A stretch of DNA of 64,000 nucleotides from Purshia tridentata (GCA_003254885.1 QANT01007881.1:1-64000); one strand, 5' to 3'; positions 38,225 through 50,283 are shown, counted from the stretch's first letter. Numbers and translations are program-made. Notes: generated from the letters alone by a model not told the origin.

Positions 38225-38746
38225 GGAAATTTCCACAACTATACCAAATTAATTTAAAAATAACTTTTTTAGACTATCCAAACACTTTTGGACTTTTTTA
38301 ACTCTTTAGCACAAAATGAGACAAAAATACATTTACAACATTACAAGGCCTATACAAATGGTGTATAGGCAGTGGACAAATGGTGGACACGTAAACTCAT
38401 GTTGTAGGACTATACTATCACAGGTTTGTCCACAGCCTGTCCACTGTTTGTACACCATGTGTACTTGAAAAAGCTGGGTCTATTTGTACTGCCTGTTTAT
38501 AAGGCCTGTAAAAATGGTGTACAGGCAGCAGATAAATGGTGGACACGTTAACTTGTATTACAAGACTATACTATCCTTGGTTTGTCTACAACATATTCAC
38601 TGTTTGTATATCATTTGTACCAGGCCTTGTAAGGAGTGAGGGTATTTTTGTCCCATTTTGAGTCAAAGAGTTAAAAAAGTCCAAAAATTTTTGGATAGTC
38701 TAAAAAGTCATTTTTAAATTAATTTGGTCTATTTGTGGGAATTTCT
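38225..38746. mobile_element. Non-autonomous MULE derivative nested in the giant element, copy 2
   Basis: The left end GGAAATTTCCACAACTATACC with following AAAATAACTTTTTTA matches the spacing of the giant MULE end, and the right end is its inverse (TCTATTTGTGGGAATTTC). Flanks ATGGAATTT and ATGGAACTT (8 of 9) look like an eroded 9-bp target duplication. The interior holds two successive GGCCTGTA..GTGTACAGGCAG modules, so this copy has an internal duplication relative to copy 1. Confidence 0.65.
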
Positions 38747-39003
38747 CATGGAACTTTCATGTTCGCTAATTGAGAGTTTGGTCCCATTATGCTCTGTACG
38801 CACTAACTTCTGCACCAGTCACACTTGACTTGACTTGACAGCAATTTGCATTCTTTAAAGCGAGTAATTAAAAATGGTTTACTGGTTTTAGACAAAATGG
38901 TGGATGGCCTAAATATCTCCGCTATCTATTTGTCCAACGAGCTTATAGTTCTCTTAACCCTCTCCAGTCAACTTGTGTTTACTAACCATCCCCCTTGGAG
39001 AGC

Positions 39004-39807
39004 ATGGCTGACTCCCCTTACCCATCTCCTCCCCAATCCCCCTTGAGCTGTCAACCCCGCTCCAGCTCGCAATCCCCATCTGGCAACTTGCTTCCATTGT
39101 GGGATGCACCAGCTCATTCCCACCGAGGCAGCCCTCCGTCAGCTGGTTCATCCAACTTTGTGTTCATCACGGATGAAAGCTCGGATGACGACGGTGCACC
39201 AGGTCGGGGTGATCGCATGAATGATGAGGTCGCATGATACCAGGAGAAGGCCACATGGTGGAGTGGTCGAGCGGCTGCGCTGGAACGTGAGCTCGAGGAA
39301 ATTCGCGCCACAATAGATGCAGTCACAACGGGGACACAACATCGCGATGTGGAGCGCAACAGGGTGTTCATGCGGTATTTTGATCTAGGACGGCTGCTGC
39401 AATATGCTAGAAAGCAACAGCAGAAGTACAAAGAGGTCGCTGTTTCAGACTTCCAACAATCGTCGCAGTGCAAGGCCATGCTGGATGGCGAGTTTCAGCG
39501 TGGGTTCACACTCTTCAGGTAAGCAAGGACGGACCCAATGCATGTACTGTATTTTTTCTGTCAACGTTTGAAAATTTAAAGCCTCTTAGCAGCATGATTA
39601 TTTGTAAATTAACCCCAGTTCACTTCAGGTGTGAAATAATGCAGCAGTGTTTCTTATCATCGCATGTGGGATGTTTCTCGTTTGTGTCCGTGCAGGGATT
39701 ATGTGAAGAGTGTGCAGCCCGAGGCCACGCAATTGTGGGATGCTATAACTTCGTCCACTGCTCAAAGAATGGTGCTAAGAGATCGTGGGCCTCCGGCGAG
39801 AATGTGA
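39004..39807 (+). pseudogene. Small MULE accessory gene, Ser/Pro-rich with coiled coil, copy 1
   Basis: I do not recognise this family. Exons 39004-39518 and 39696-39807 join in phase (CAG|GTAAGC, GTGCAG|GG). The product starts MADSPYPSPPQSP, is Ser/Pro-rich with an acidic SSDDDG patch, then has a charged helical stretch (WWSGRAAALERELEEIRA) and a C-terminal FTLFRDYVKSVQPEATQLW. An in-frame TGA at 39235 falls where the paralogue at 43410 has TGG (QWYRERTTYW), so it appears to be a nonsense change. The pair shares start (MAD), order of regions and an F.LFR.Y motif, which supports real coding origin. By position it could be a MURB-, VANB- or VANC-like accessory factor, but I see no homology to claim that. 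Confidence 0.55.
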
Positions 39808-40085
39808 TCACCAGGTTTATGGGCAATGATGTCGTGCTTCTGTGCCCACACACCCTATATGATACCTTTTGTGACCGTCTTGCAAGTGAATGTTGTATAT
39901 TGTGGGTGTCTTTGTGTTATTTTGTCAGATGTAAGTAAGCCTGGTATGGCTATTCGATAAAGGGATATGGTTGGAAGTTTTTGTAGTTTAATATTATGCC
40001 AACTGTACGGGCACCTCATAAGGCCTTGATGAACGGTATTGGTTGAATGGTTTTATTTGTCAGAAGTATGGGATATTTGGGGTTG

Positions 40086-40800
40086 TTATTAACAAGTGGA
40101 CATTTTGGGTTTGAACAAGCACAACGCATGCATGCCATATAACATGTCAGTAACCGGACGTTCCTGTGATGCCAAATTGTTGTGCTTATTACGAACACCG
40201 TAAAACAAATGAATGAAAGTTATTTTGGCCAACTAATGGACNCTATACAAATGGTGTACAGGCAATGGACAAATGGTAGACACGTGAACTCTTGTTGCAG
40301 CACTATACTGTCCTTGGTTTGTCCACAACTTGTCCACTGTTTGTACACCATGTGTATTTGAAAAAGTTGGGTCATTATACTGCCTGTTTATACGGCCTGT
40401 ACAAATGGTGTACAGGCAGTACATAAGTGGTGGACACGTTAACTCGTGTTGCAAGACTATACTATATTTCGTTTGTCCACAACATATCTAGTGTTTGAAT
40501 ACCATTTGTACAGGCCTTGTAAGAAGTGAGGGTTGTTTGGTCCCATTTTGACTGAAAGAGCTAAAGAAGTCCAATAATTTTTGAATTGTCTAAAAAAGTC
40601 ATTTTCAAATTAATTTGGTCTATTTGTGGGAATTTCCGAACTTATTAACAAGTGGACATTTTGGGTTTGAACAAGTACAACGCATGCATGCCATACAATT
40701 TGGCATCACAGTAACCGGACGTTCCTGTGATCCCAAATTGTTGTGGTTATTACGAGCACGGTAAACAAATGAATCAAAGTTATTTTGGCCAACTAATGGA
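40086..40800. repeat. 155-bp direct repeat flanking a truncated MULE derivative
   Basis: 40086-40240 and 40642-40800 are near-identical (TTATTAACAAGTGGACATTT ... TTTTGGCCAACTAATGGA). Between them lies a GGACA-motif palindromic unit whose right end matches the nested derivatives (ends AATTTCC at 40637) but whose left end is missing at an N (40242). It is either a true duplication or an assembly join. Confidence 0.8.
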
Positions 40801-41173
40801 AATAATTACCAGCCACATAATGGACACAGCTTCACCAAGCTGGCTCAACATGTGTGGATTCCTTTTCTCAAGTTCGGCCTTTTTTGGGAGACCGGGTATG
40901 TGGTGTTGATGATATCTCAATTGCTTTATACTGTTGTGTGTCTGGTAAACATGAAATGTTCAGTTGTTGGTTTCCATGCGATAGGTTGACAAATAGTTAT
41001 TTCCGTGGACAAACAGTAGATAGGCTGTGGACAAACAGTGGACAAGTCGGTAGTGTGCACATGGGTTGTGTTGACCACCCAGTCGGGGACACAATTTGGA
41101 CTAGCCACTGAGAAGCCCACTGACCAATAAAGGAATCTCTGCTACTTTCCCTATAATCCAATATAGGGTGCTC

Positions 41174-41183
41174 TCCCTATAAA
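41174..41183 (+). promoter_or_regulatory. TATA box of the Cys-rich MULE gene
   Basis: CCCTATAAAG stands 58-63 bp upstream of the ATG at 41241, the expected distance for a short leader. Supports the small ORF being a real gene. Confidence 0.45.
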
Positions 41184-41240
41184 GCCATGGTCCTCCAGCA
41201 TGCCCATCAACTATATTGTTTACCTTGGTAGTCTGAAAGA

Positions 41241-41643
41241 ATGGAGTCCTCCTCCTCAGCCACTGCCGGTTCACCACCCAACCCTCGTAAGTGTCGTCCC
41301 AGCGACCCAACTGCGCCACTGTGTGACAACTGCTTAAGGGCGGAGGTGGACGGGCCGGACTGGACATTGTGTACGTGCGATGACGATATCCTCTCCCCGT
41401 TATGCAACTTCTGCATGAGTCTGCCACTCCCGGTTCGGCGAATCACCCAAACATGCGCCACTAGTGGATAAACCACATGCTGTCACTGAAGAAGCCCAAA
41501 CAACCTGTGCAGTGCTGATGCAACCCTCCAAGTGAACTTCCTTGTGACGAATGCGAGTTGGGGCGGCAGTTGGATGAGTGGGAGAAAGAGCGTGCAGAGG
41601 AGGAGGATTTTCCGCCTCCTCATAAGTCTAATTGGTTCGACTG
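41241..41643 (+). CDS. Small Cys-rich MULE-encoded protein, function unknown
   Basis: The ATG at 41241 opens a 76-residue reading to 41471 with two Cys pairs, CDNC and CNFC, plus CTC, spaced like a small zinc-binding module, after a Ser/Pro-rich start (MESSSSATAGSPPNPRKC). Downstream, in another frame, 41519-41643 reads CNPPSELPCDECELGRQLDEW and an acidic tail ending SNWFD, another Cys pair in the same style. A second exon or a frame change may link them, but I could not place a convincing splice. A TATA box precedes it. I do not recognise the family. Confidence 0.4.
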
Positions 41644-42840
41644 AAGAAGGCTCACCGGGCCTGGCTAAGCCTTGTTGTTGTTGTTGTTCTTGTTGATGTA
41701 TGGATGGGTGCATCTCATTGTTCGGGGTTGTTGACCGTAGGGCAGTGTGATCTATGTATTCAAGTATTTAGTCACAGTGGGTGTCAAATAAAAGGTCCTG
41801 AGGTGTTCAATGTTGTGTAAAATAGTGTGCGTTTGCTAATGTAATCTACCTCCCACCTTTCATTTTCTAAATTGCGTAGGTTTTCGTTGCCCACGACCTT
41901 GGCTAATGGGGATGTCCAACCCATACCCAAATTCTCCAAATCGTGTAAACGACTTACTTCAGTTAACGACGTCGTCACGTTCATCCGAGTTATGCGGACA
42001 GACCATGGACAGGCAAAGGCCAGAAGGCGAACACACAGGACTCCGAGCACGTGTGCTTCGGATGTCGACGCTGTGTACCCTCTGTCCGTTTGTTGTCTAC
42101 TGTATGCCACCAGCGTCCATAAATGCATACAAATGACATCAATAGCTCAATTTACGGGTAGGGGGTGAAAACGGTGGCCAATTATTGTGTGTGTAATGGT
42201 GGGTTATGTTTACAGACCTTCTATATACCCACACCCAACGTCTGTAACTTAGTTACAAACAATAAACCCAGTTGTTTTCAAATGTCTAACAAATAGATTC
42301 ATAGTCAAGGCATATAGAAAACGAAAGATTAAAAATTTGGTACTACATTGAAATGCAATCTTAGTGTGTACAAGTTGTATGTGAATACATTATTTCATTT
42401 GTATTGCTCTCCATAGGCTGAAATTCCGCTATTATTCCTGTGTATATATATGATTTTCGGGCGTCATTACCATCGGTCTAGTTGGAATGCCCCCGACCCC
42501 ATTTCCGAGTGAGTATTCTCAAAACTCGCTAGAACCGTCCCGAAACTCATTGTCCCCCCACCTCCAATATGTTCGGTCAGACTGTTTCCAACAAACCCGA
42601 AAAGTATGTACGCATTAACCGGCAGGTGGAGATTGTCATTGCCACAACAATCCGTATGTGTATAAAGAGGCTGGCCGATTTTAACGATTGCGCTGTAGCG
42701 GACAAATAGAAGACAAGGCACGGACAACGGGTCAACAAAACCTATGGTAATCAGCTTGATTTTGATTTTGGCTTTTCTACGCAAAGACTACCTAGATCAC
42801 CTAGACTATAGAAGTTGTGCTCCCGTACCATCAAAACTTT
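41644..42840. other. MULE interior, no gene seen
   Basis: Has GGACA-type inverted clusters at 41990-42105 (GCGGACAGACCATGGACAGG and the inverse CTCTGTCCGTTTGTTGTC) and at 42695-42730. A - strand ORF of 105 codons at 42784-42467 has no recognisable features and is not called. Confidence 0.45.
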
Positions 42841-43095
42841 TGTTATGTACTATTTACCAAAAAAAATTATCAATATGTGCCAATATCGCACCACATGTAA
42901 ATTTTTTGTGTTAAATCCAACTTATTTTGTAAACTTTATAATTTGCCCTTAACAACTTTATTTTTTCCCTTGGTATACTTCAGGGCAAATTCGAAGTTTG
43001 ACAAATAAGTGGATGATTTAACACAAAATTGACCGGATGTGTCACATTATCATATGTTGAAAACTTCATGTGGTATTTAAATAAATAACCCTTTT
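42841..43095. mobile_element. MITE-like inverted-repeat element, about 255 bp
   Basis: The left half (ACTATTTACC, CACATGTAAATTTTTTGTGTTAAATCCAACTTATT, AATTTGCCC) is the inverse of the right half (GGGCAAATTCGAAG, GATTTAACACAAAATTG, GTGGTATTTAAATA). No coding sequence. It is an insertion within the giant MULE between the Cys-rich gene and the second accessory gene. Confidence 0.65.
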
Positions 43096-43409
43096 ATTTG
43101 TGTAATTACAATACAGATTTCGTAATGCCTTGTCCAGACTGAAGACCATCAACTACTCGACTTAATTGGGCAGTGAGTTCTGTGATGCACGTCCACTCGC
43201 TCATTGATAGCACCTCCACTTAATATGAAAGTCAATGCATCCACCTACTTTCTTAACCCAGCAGCCTCCACTTAATTGCCCATTGATGGCAGCTCGGTAT
43301 TAATATGCAACTCAATATGTATTCCTCTCAAACAGCTGAAGTTGCAAGTAGGTGAAATAAATTTCACGTCCACCAAGCCAAACATCGTTGACCTCCCAAT
43401 CCTATGACC

Positions 43410-43901
43410 ATGGCGGATAATCCTGCGAGTTCGGGCCAGTCGTCCGGTTCCAATCACGTGTACCTATCATACTCGGATGTTGAACAACCACCCGCAGACG
43501 GCAACCGGGAGCCCCTACAATGGTATCGCGAGAGGACCACGTATTGGAGCACGCGAGTGGGACACCTAGAGCTTGACCTGCGAGAGGCGAAGGCCGAGAG
43601 AATGCGTGTCGAGATGGACGAAAATGTCAAGGAGGGCGGGCACGAGATCCGGGTTGAAAAAATACAATCGCGGAAGTAGAAGATTCGCGCTGCTAAGGCA
43701 CAGATAGCAGCCGATACCTCGGAGGAGGTCAACATATTCGTGCATTCAGCGGAATTCGGAGCCATTAAACACACACACTTTATGAAAGGATTTGAGCTCT
43801 TCAGAGAATACATGGAGGTGTCTGTACCACAGGGTCAGTGGCAGCACATTACCCCCCAGATGGCAAGTTCAAAGTTGGGCGGCAACAGTGGGCATCCATG
43901 A
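43410..43901 (+). pseudogene. Small MULE accessory gene, Ser/Pro-rich with coiled coil, copy 2
   Basis: Paralogue of the gene at 39004. It starts MADNPASSGQSSGSN (an in-frame ATG two codons earlier, 43404, is also possible), then QWYRERTTYWSTRVGHLELDL, a long charged helix (REAKAERMRVEMDENVKEGG), and FELFREYMEVSVPQGQW, ending at a TGA (43899). One in-frame TAG lies at 43677. Unlike copy 1 it has no intron at the LFR|DY position, so the paralogues differ by intron gain or loss. Function unknown. Confidence 0.5.
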
Positions 43902-45148
43902 CCATCACGCATTGTCTTAAGACGTATGAGGGAGTGTGGACTTGCTAAGGGTCTGGGTAAGTTGTGCGAATGCAATATATGTTTGTATTAATTTGAATTG
44001 GCAGATTTGTGTTCCGGTTATTTTGAAATGATGGTGATGTTAGTATGTAGGTTGATATTGTACGTGCTGTTAAGTATAAAACTTTCGCTTCATATATGTA
44101 TATATGCTGGGATTTTCTCGTGTGGACGACCGACAAATACGAGGAAAATGAGTACAGAAAGTGAGATACAGGAATGCAAAAGTGGCTGCAATTGTAAATG
44201 GCATTGTGTAGACATGTTCTCTATGCTCCGCATAATGTTAAGAATCTGGGTGACAAACTTGTTGAATGAAAGTTTTGACTAAGGGAGCCAAAAGGTGGAC
44301 AGAAAATGGACAAAATAACCCACTATTGAAAAAATCGGTGTCAACAATTTGTCCGCCCTTTGGCTCCTTTTTGTCCGTCGTTTGCAAACTAATTGGTTAT
44401 TCAATCAGCTCCAGCTCATAATGCAAAAATTACCCGTCACATTTCAACTCGCAATGAACCCATTGCAATTCACTGAATATGTGATTCACTGAAGCCACAA
44501 AAAATTTGGCCTTACCAGTTTCCAACTGCAAACAGAACATTGCCGACTACAAATAATAAGCTTCCCATGACAATGATCCCATAGCCAATGGGGGAAGGTG
44601 CATATACAAAATGCAGTAGTTTATGATGTGTTGCAGCCAGTTTTTATTGTTGGTGTCCACGTATTGTCTGGACTTTATTCACTTTTTGTTTACGTCCTTA
44701 AACTTCAAAAAATTGGTCGTGATTGTTTGACACCCAGGGGTTGTCCCTTACATTTGATTAGTCTTTAGTCCTAACTATAGTTAAAAGTTATTTACTTAAC
44801 CAAAAACGCTATGACAGGGTTTGGAAATTGATTCGTCCACTTAGGGGAGGACTTAGCAGAGCTTGAAAATGCGAAATACTGTATTCTTATATATGCTCCT
44901 CAATGAGTTTTGTTATAACTAACGTTCATGTGCAATTTAAAAAGAATGCGGGTAGACCCCAATCACATATGCCGTGCATGTACTGAAGGTGGTCTCGGCC
45001 TGCCGTCACTCGCAATTACGTTCACGACACGACCCTGCTGAAATGGTCATAATCACAAAGTGTTTTGCCAAAGTGCATGTACAGTACACTATTTTACCAA
45101 AAATCTAGTTTGCACAAGAGACAGTCATCATCCACTAGCAACAGCAGT
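43902..45148. other. MULE interior, no gene seen
   Basis: Holds a GGACA palindrome at 44288-44385 (AAAGGTGGACAGAAAATGGACAAA, centre, then TTTGTCCGCCCTTTGGCTCC) and another cluster at 44655-44700. It borders the 3' end of the right protease gene at 45149. Confidence 0.45.
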
Positions 45149-46301
45149 CTATACGTTGTCACCCCTGCAAGCATACATGTCCAAAGCTAAGCTGAGTTGG
45201 AACCAACCAATCTTTTCCTGTGTGCACCCATCAAGAGGCTTGCCAACAGATAAGAACTCAATAAACTTCACGGTAAAGATCCCACAGTCGCCCCTGAAAT
45301 GAGAAGGCCCAAAACAATTTTTAAATGCGTACGTTAAACCGGAGGCCAGCCACAGGAAGTAATAGACATGCATATTAATACGCAAACATAATAATTGAAT
45401 GCATTAATGGCACGCTCACCCGTTCATCTGTTGAGGAACATCGGCCATGCGTTCCACGGGCCATGGCTCCTCATCACAAACCAACTCAGGACGGCTAGCA
45501 TAGAACCCAGCCTGTCTAAGAATGGCTGGTAGCAATGTAGACAGAGGCCGCAATGCATTCTCTATTTTGCGATCTGCATGGAGCTGGACATTCGAATCGT
45601 ACACATATAGTCTACGAGTCAGGAGGTCAATGGCCACAGCACACCAATGTTTCCCAGAGATATTTAGTGGACAGAAGACCTTGTCCAGCCCAAACCATGG
45701 CTGACCGTAAGGTGGGTTCGAGCCAGCCACAAAGCGGAGCAAGCCGATGGGAATTGCTGACGGTTTTGATTTTGCTGCCCTTGTCCGTTGCCCTTTGAAA
45801 GGTGCGAACAACATAGTCACGAGGTGCTGCAAGAGTAGGAAACGACATATTATGCAGCTACATTTTCCCATAACCACACAATTCACTCACCCAAGCCATG
45901 CAGTGACTAAAAGCATGCAAATGCAAATGTACAGCAAACGTGCAGACAACAAATAGGCAACGTCGACTTGCACCAGTATGGTCATGCGTATAACATGACA
46001 TTACAAGATCAACTACAACTTGCCTCTGCGCGGCAGCAGAATGGATACAATTTACAAGAGTAGCTGAGGGCTTGCAACGTGGTTTACGCCAAAGATGGCT
46101 ATGGTTTGCCTTGATTGCCTAAACTCACTAGAATTTACAATAATACGCACACTATGCAGCCACCAGTTAACGTATAGAGATAATGAAATTTTCTGAAGTG
46201 CAGACATCTCATTTTTAAACACTTGCGGAAGATAGGCAAATGGTAAACAAACAACAGACAAACTGTAGACACAAACTTGTTAAAACAACTTGTGAACATA
46301 G

Positions 46302-46420
46302 GTGGACAACAAGCGGCCAACAAGTGGACAACAAGCGGCCAACAAGTGGACAACAAGTGGACAACAAGTGGACAACAAGGGACAACAAGCGGCCAACAAA
46401 TGGACATAGGGTGGACAACA
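46302..46420. repeat. 11-bp tandem array of GTGGACAACAA
   Basis: About ten adjacent units alternate between GTGGACAACAA and GCGGCCAACAA. It sits between exons of the right DUF1985-Ulp1 gene, inside a broader GGACA-rich zone (46200-46545) that ends with the inverse motif (TGTCCACATGCTGTCCATC). The left copy lacks this array at the matching place. Confidence 0.9.
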
Positions 46421-47939
46421 ATTGCCAGACAGGGGGACAAAAGATGGACTAAATTAGACAAAAAGTGGACAGGGATGGACAGCCACAAATCAAAAGTTGA
46501 AAAACACATCTTTTGTGTCCACATGCTGTCCATCATTTGTCCATTATTTATTAATTTTCAAAAATGTTCGAGTACGTATCTGGACAAGGACGCTGTAGAC
46601 ATAATATTCAAATATTGACACTCAACACGTGCGGACGCTTACCGGGAAAACACAGTCAACAGTCGTCCACCTCGTACCGAAAATGTCCGGGTGATCCAAC
46701 TGCCGCCTCCGTAGCAGTAACAATGCTGCTTCTATGTGCTGCAACACATTATTTACACCAGATATCCAAACAGTGAGGCGTAGTAGGATCAGAATTTAAT
46801 ATAATTATATGCAATTTGTTAAGTACAATGAGATTTTTAAAAAAATTAATAAAGTTAGCTTATGTCTGTGCCAATCCACGATGCAGGAGTGAGGAGGTGA
46901 TGCATGAACTTCCGGTCAACATTCAGACCGTTGCCAACGTGCAGCGTCTCACTGAAACAAGTATAACACGCACCAAGCACTGAATAAAATTTGCATATGC
47001 ACCATATCTTTCAAATGAGAGGGAAAAGGGGTGTTGCAAATGGATACCTGGGGTTTGCATCCCAATAATGGAGGAAGGTGAGGAAGTCATTGATGATACC
47101 CAAAGACTCGTATTGACCAGGAGGACTAGGCTTCACTGGCTCATGCCCAGTCTTCCGCTTCTTGGACGTATCAATAAAAGGTGACTTCAATTTACTGGCT
47201 CGCTTCTTGGTTCTGAGGCCGCGACCCCCAACGGCCATGCTTGTCGAATATGTCGACGCAACATTTGAGCAACTAGTGATGTCAATACAATCATCGCCTG
47301 CTGGGCCACCCTCCTCCTCGTCGTGCTCAGAGGATGCTGTACCTGCAGGATCGTCTTTCCACTTCCCAACCACCTGGCAGATTTGTTGGTAAACATCAAC
47401 GTAGTTATCATCACAAATTGCAAGGGGAACAGCCGCTGCAGTAGTGTTGCAACATATAAGCGGGAGTTCTTGGGGCTCATCTGCTGCCACATATGATTTT
47501 GCTATGGTGGCAACCTCCTCCATGGGATCGGCTATGGACTCGTCAATAGGAAGCTTGACATTGTCCCGCTTCACTTCTTTTTGGGGAGGGAGGGTCCGGG
47601 GACGGTGTTTGCTCCTGCCACGTTGTGGAATCCAAAGTCTTCAGAACCAAGTGGACCGTCATCTTCTTCATTGCAAGTGTGCACTGGCTCGTCAGTTGGG
47701 CAACCTGTAGTGGGATTCCCATGTGGTTCATCAGACTGGGCCCTGGCTGGAGGCGCCAACATGCGCTTCACCTCAGCCAATAAACCCTTCACCTCGGCCA
47801 TCACTTCAGTCCTCACTTGCATGAGGTCCCTTTGAAACCTCTCAGAAAATGCCTCCATCAGTGCAACCTAGGAAAGCAATTAACTCGTCAGGTCAGTTAA
47901 AATGATAAACAATCAACTTTTTCAAAACCTATAGACAAC

Positions 47940-48060
47940 GCCAAGTAGTGTACAGGCAGCAGACACATCATGGACAAGCCAGGAGTAGCCAGGAAAGCCA
48001 TATAATGTGTCCACCATTTGTCTACTCTTTCTACATCACGTGTCCACCGCTTGTAAACAA
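47940..48060. repeat. Inverted GGACA-motif module in intron 3 of the right DUF1985-Ulp1 gene
   Basis: GTGTACAGGCAGCAGACACATCATGGACA on one side and TGTCCACCATTTGTCTACTC with GTGTCCACCGCTTGT on the other. It occupies the same intron as the module at 25610-25735 in the left copy. Confidence 0.65.
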
Positions 48061-50283
48061 GCACAGTGTGACATATTATAAATTGTAAAATTCAGTGCTT
48101 CAAAATGGAAACCTGAAAGGGTTAACCATAGTGGTTAATCCAGGAAAGTTGAAATGATAGCCTAATCAGTAACAAAACACTCTAGCTATATTCAGCCCCT
48201 GCATTTCAGGGTCACAGGGTGATTTCACTAAATATATAGAAATGCAGGCTTACAAGAGTGGAGTCTCGTGCCTGGTTCGGGACCGTGGGGTGCGAAGCAT
48301 TGGCAGCGGACGTTGTTCCACCTACTGCTTCGTTGTTTTTAGCATTCAACCTTTGCTCTTCAAGGTCAGGCTCATTCCATCGTCGATCCCAATATGCGGC
48401 AGACTTCTCTTGTGCTGAGGGCTCAATCACATGCAGGTCCAAGTCTTCCTGCAAACCCAAAGAACACCGCATTACCTTCCTTATCTGACAATCAAGCATA
48501 TGAAAGTTGCAACCCACCAATTAAGATAGAAAAAATTATATTCACGTGTTTTGGATAAACTGCAACATGTTCAAACAGACACATGCAAGCAATCAGTCCA
48601 TCAGAAGGGAGGTGCTACCATTTTTTTTATAAAGTGTGTGGACGAGGACAAACTGTAGACAGAGTGCAAACAATGTGTCGTCGAATAAGAGCAAAAGTTT
48701 AGACACTTCATTTGTCACTGCACCATCAAACTATGTATATATACACAAACTGTATCTGCTATATGGCATTATATAAGCAAAATTTATATAATTCAATATT
48801 CCAAAAACAAAATAGCCTTAATTACTGTTTAGGCCGATTCATTAATATAGATTCCATTCGCACGGAACAAACTATTTCATTCAATTAATCTGATTCTTTG
48901 AGTGGTCAGCAACGCTGAGCCAAAAAATTGATTAACCCACCCTCAGGTGCCATATAAGCAACTTACCAAGTAAGATTAGAGCCAATTGCACATTGATTAA
49001 AGATTTATTTTACTATTAGGCAGTGTAGTCTCTAAATTTATCTTAATAGGTAGATTTTTCGATCATACGACTCCCAAAAAACATAAATCAGATCGATTAA
49101 AAACCTAAATGAAAACAGACACATGTACTAATTGATTGAAACCAAAACCGTTACCAAGTACGACAAATCAACCAACCGCAGGTATAATAATAAATAGTTG
49201 CAAACCAAAAAAATACCGAGTTAGCTTCATTTTCTGACATTAAAGCATAAGCTGTGAGGTGCACGTGTGTCATAGCTTACCTCATCAAATATAAGCACGC
49301 TGGTCATCAGCTGCTTAAAGGACATGCCACCAGAGTTCCGCCACCGCAAAATGCGGGGAAGAGCGTCACTTGAAACCCTAATAGCATCACCGGCAGAGGA
49401 CAAGCTGGGAAGACATTCATAAGCCCAAACCTAGGAGATAAAACACCAGTGGTATCAGAGCATGTTCGAAAATTTTACAATACATCACAATCAGACCACG
49501 CGGCAAAAACAAGTAAATGTACTAACTCCTTACCTACAGTGCTAAAGGGAAGCCAGTCAGTTCGTAATCAATCGATTTTTTCCCTTCACGCTCATCCCTT
49601 TCATACCGATATTGGAAATTTAGAAGTCTAAATGCCTCCATCGTCGAACCATAGGAAACTGTACCCCAAGGGAAATTACAAAAATCTTCCAAGTTCTCAA
49701 CAAGCTTTAGGAAACGGAGGTCGATGATGTTGCTCTTTTGTTTCCCCACCAAGACAAAGTTTAAAAAATACAGCAGCCCGAACCTATATCTATCCTCGCT
49801 GTCCTGGCAGGAATGAAACACTACATCTAGCTCATTCCTTGTCACAGCCTTTCGGTTGGGGAAATATGTTGCCTTCAGACGACAGGCTTCGTTCATCTCT
49901 TCGACTGTTGGGTAACTGTTGAAGTCTATTTCCGGTTGCGGCCCAAAAGAAAGCCCCGTTATAAGGGCAAACTCTCTCTTCCCAAACCGCACAACATGCC
50001 GGTTCGAAAGCATCATGACGATGCCACTGCCGTGGTCATCTTCGCAGTGCGCCTGCCGAAGCAGCAGCTGGTGCACAAGTGGTGCACTGAACGTAAACCG
50101 GTCCTCAACAGCAAGGAAGTGGCCAAAACAACTGCCACGGAATCTATCAATTTCTTCAGCTGTGAACCTATCCCTTAATGTTCGGATGCCCTCAGTCAGC
50201 AGTGACCGACAATTGATCCTGGCAGAGTTCGGAGGGCATTTGCACTTCAATTCATACTTCGACCCACCCAACATCTGAAAAGG

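Larger units (their letters stand above)
45149..50274 (-). pseudogene. DUF1985-Ulp1 (C48 protease) MULE gene, right-arm copy
   Basis: Inverted counterpart of the gene at 24095. Exons on the - strand: 50274-49534 (DUF1985, one open reading of 246 residues), 49430-49281, 48448-48254, 47867-47048 (linker with NYVDVYQQICQVVGKWKDD, ending WDANPR), 46951 to about 46863, then Ulp1 exons 45826-45420 and 45293-45149. The protease retains His (KHWCAVAIDL), Asp (VYDSN), Gln (PQQMNG) and Cys (GDCGIF). The first exon ends in TAG just before the donor (49534-49536) where the left copy has CAG, and the linker shifts frame by one base near 47570 in an A-run. Splice sites otherwise match the left copy. The two copies therefore decayed differently while both kept the catalytic set. 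Confidence 0.75.

Noticed and set aside
42467-42784. 105-codon - strand ORF in the MULE centre
   Set aside because: No motif, no TATA box and no paralogue in the element.
46302-46420. CRISPR-like array
   Set aside because: Plant sequence, 11-bp units without unique spacers. It is a tandem microarray of the element motif.
49919-50278. 119-codon + strand ORF
   Set aside because: Antisense shadow of the right-arm DUF1985 exon.
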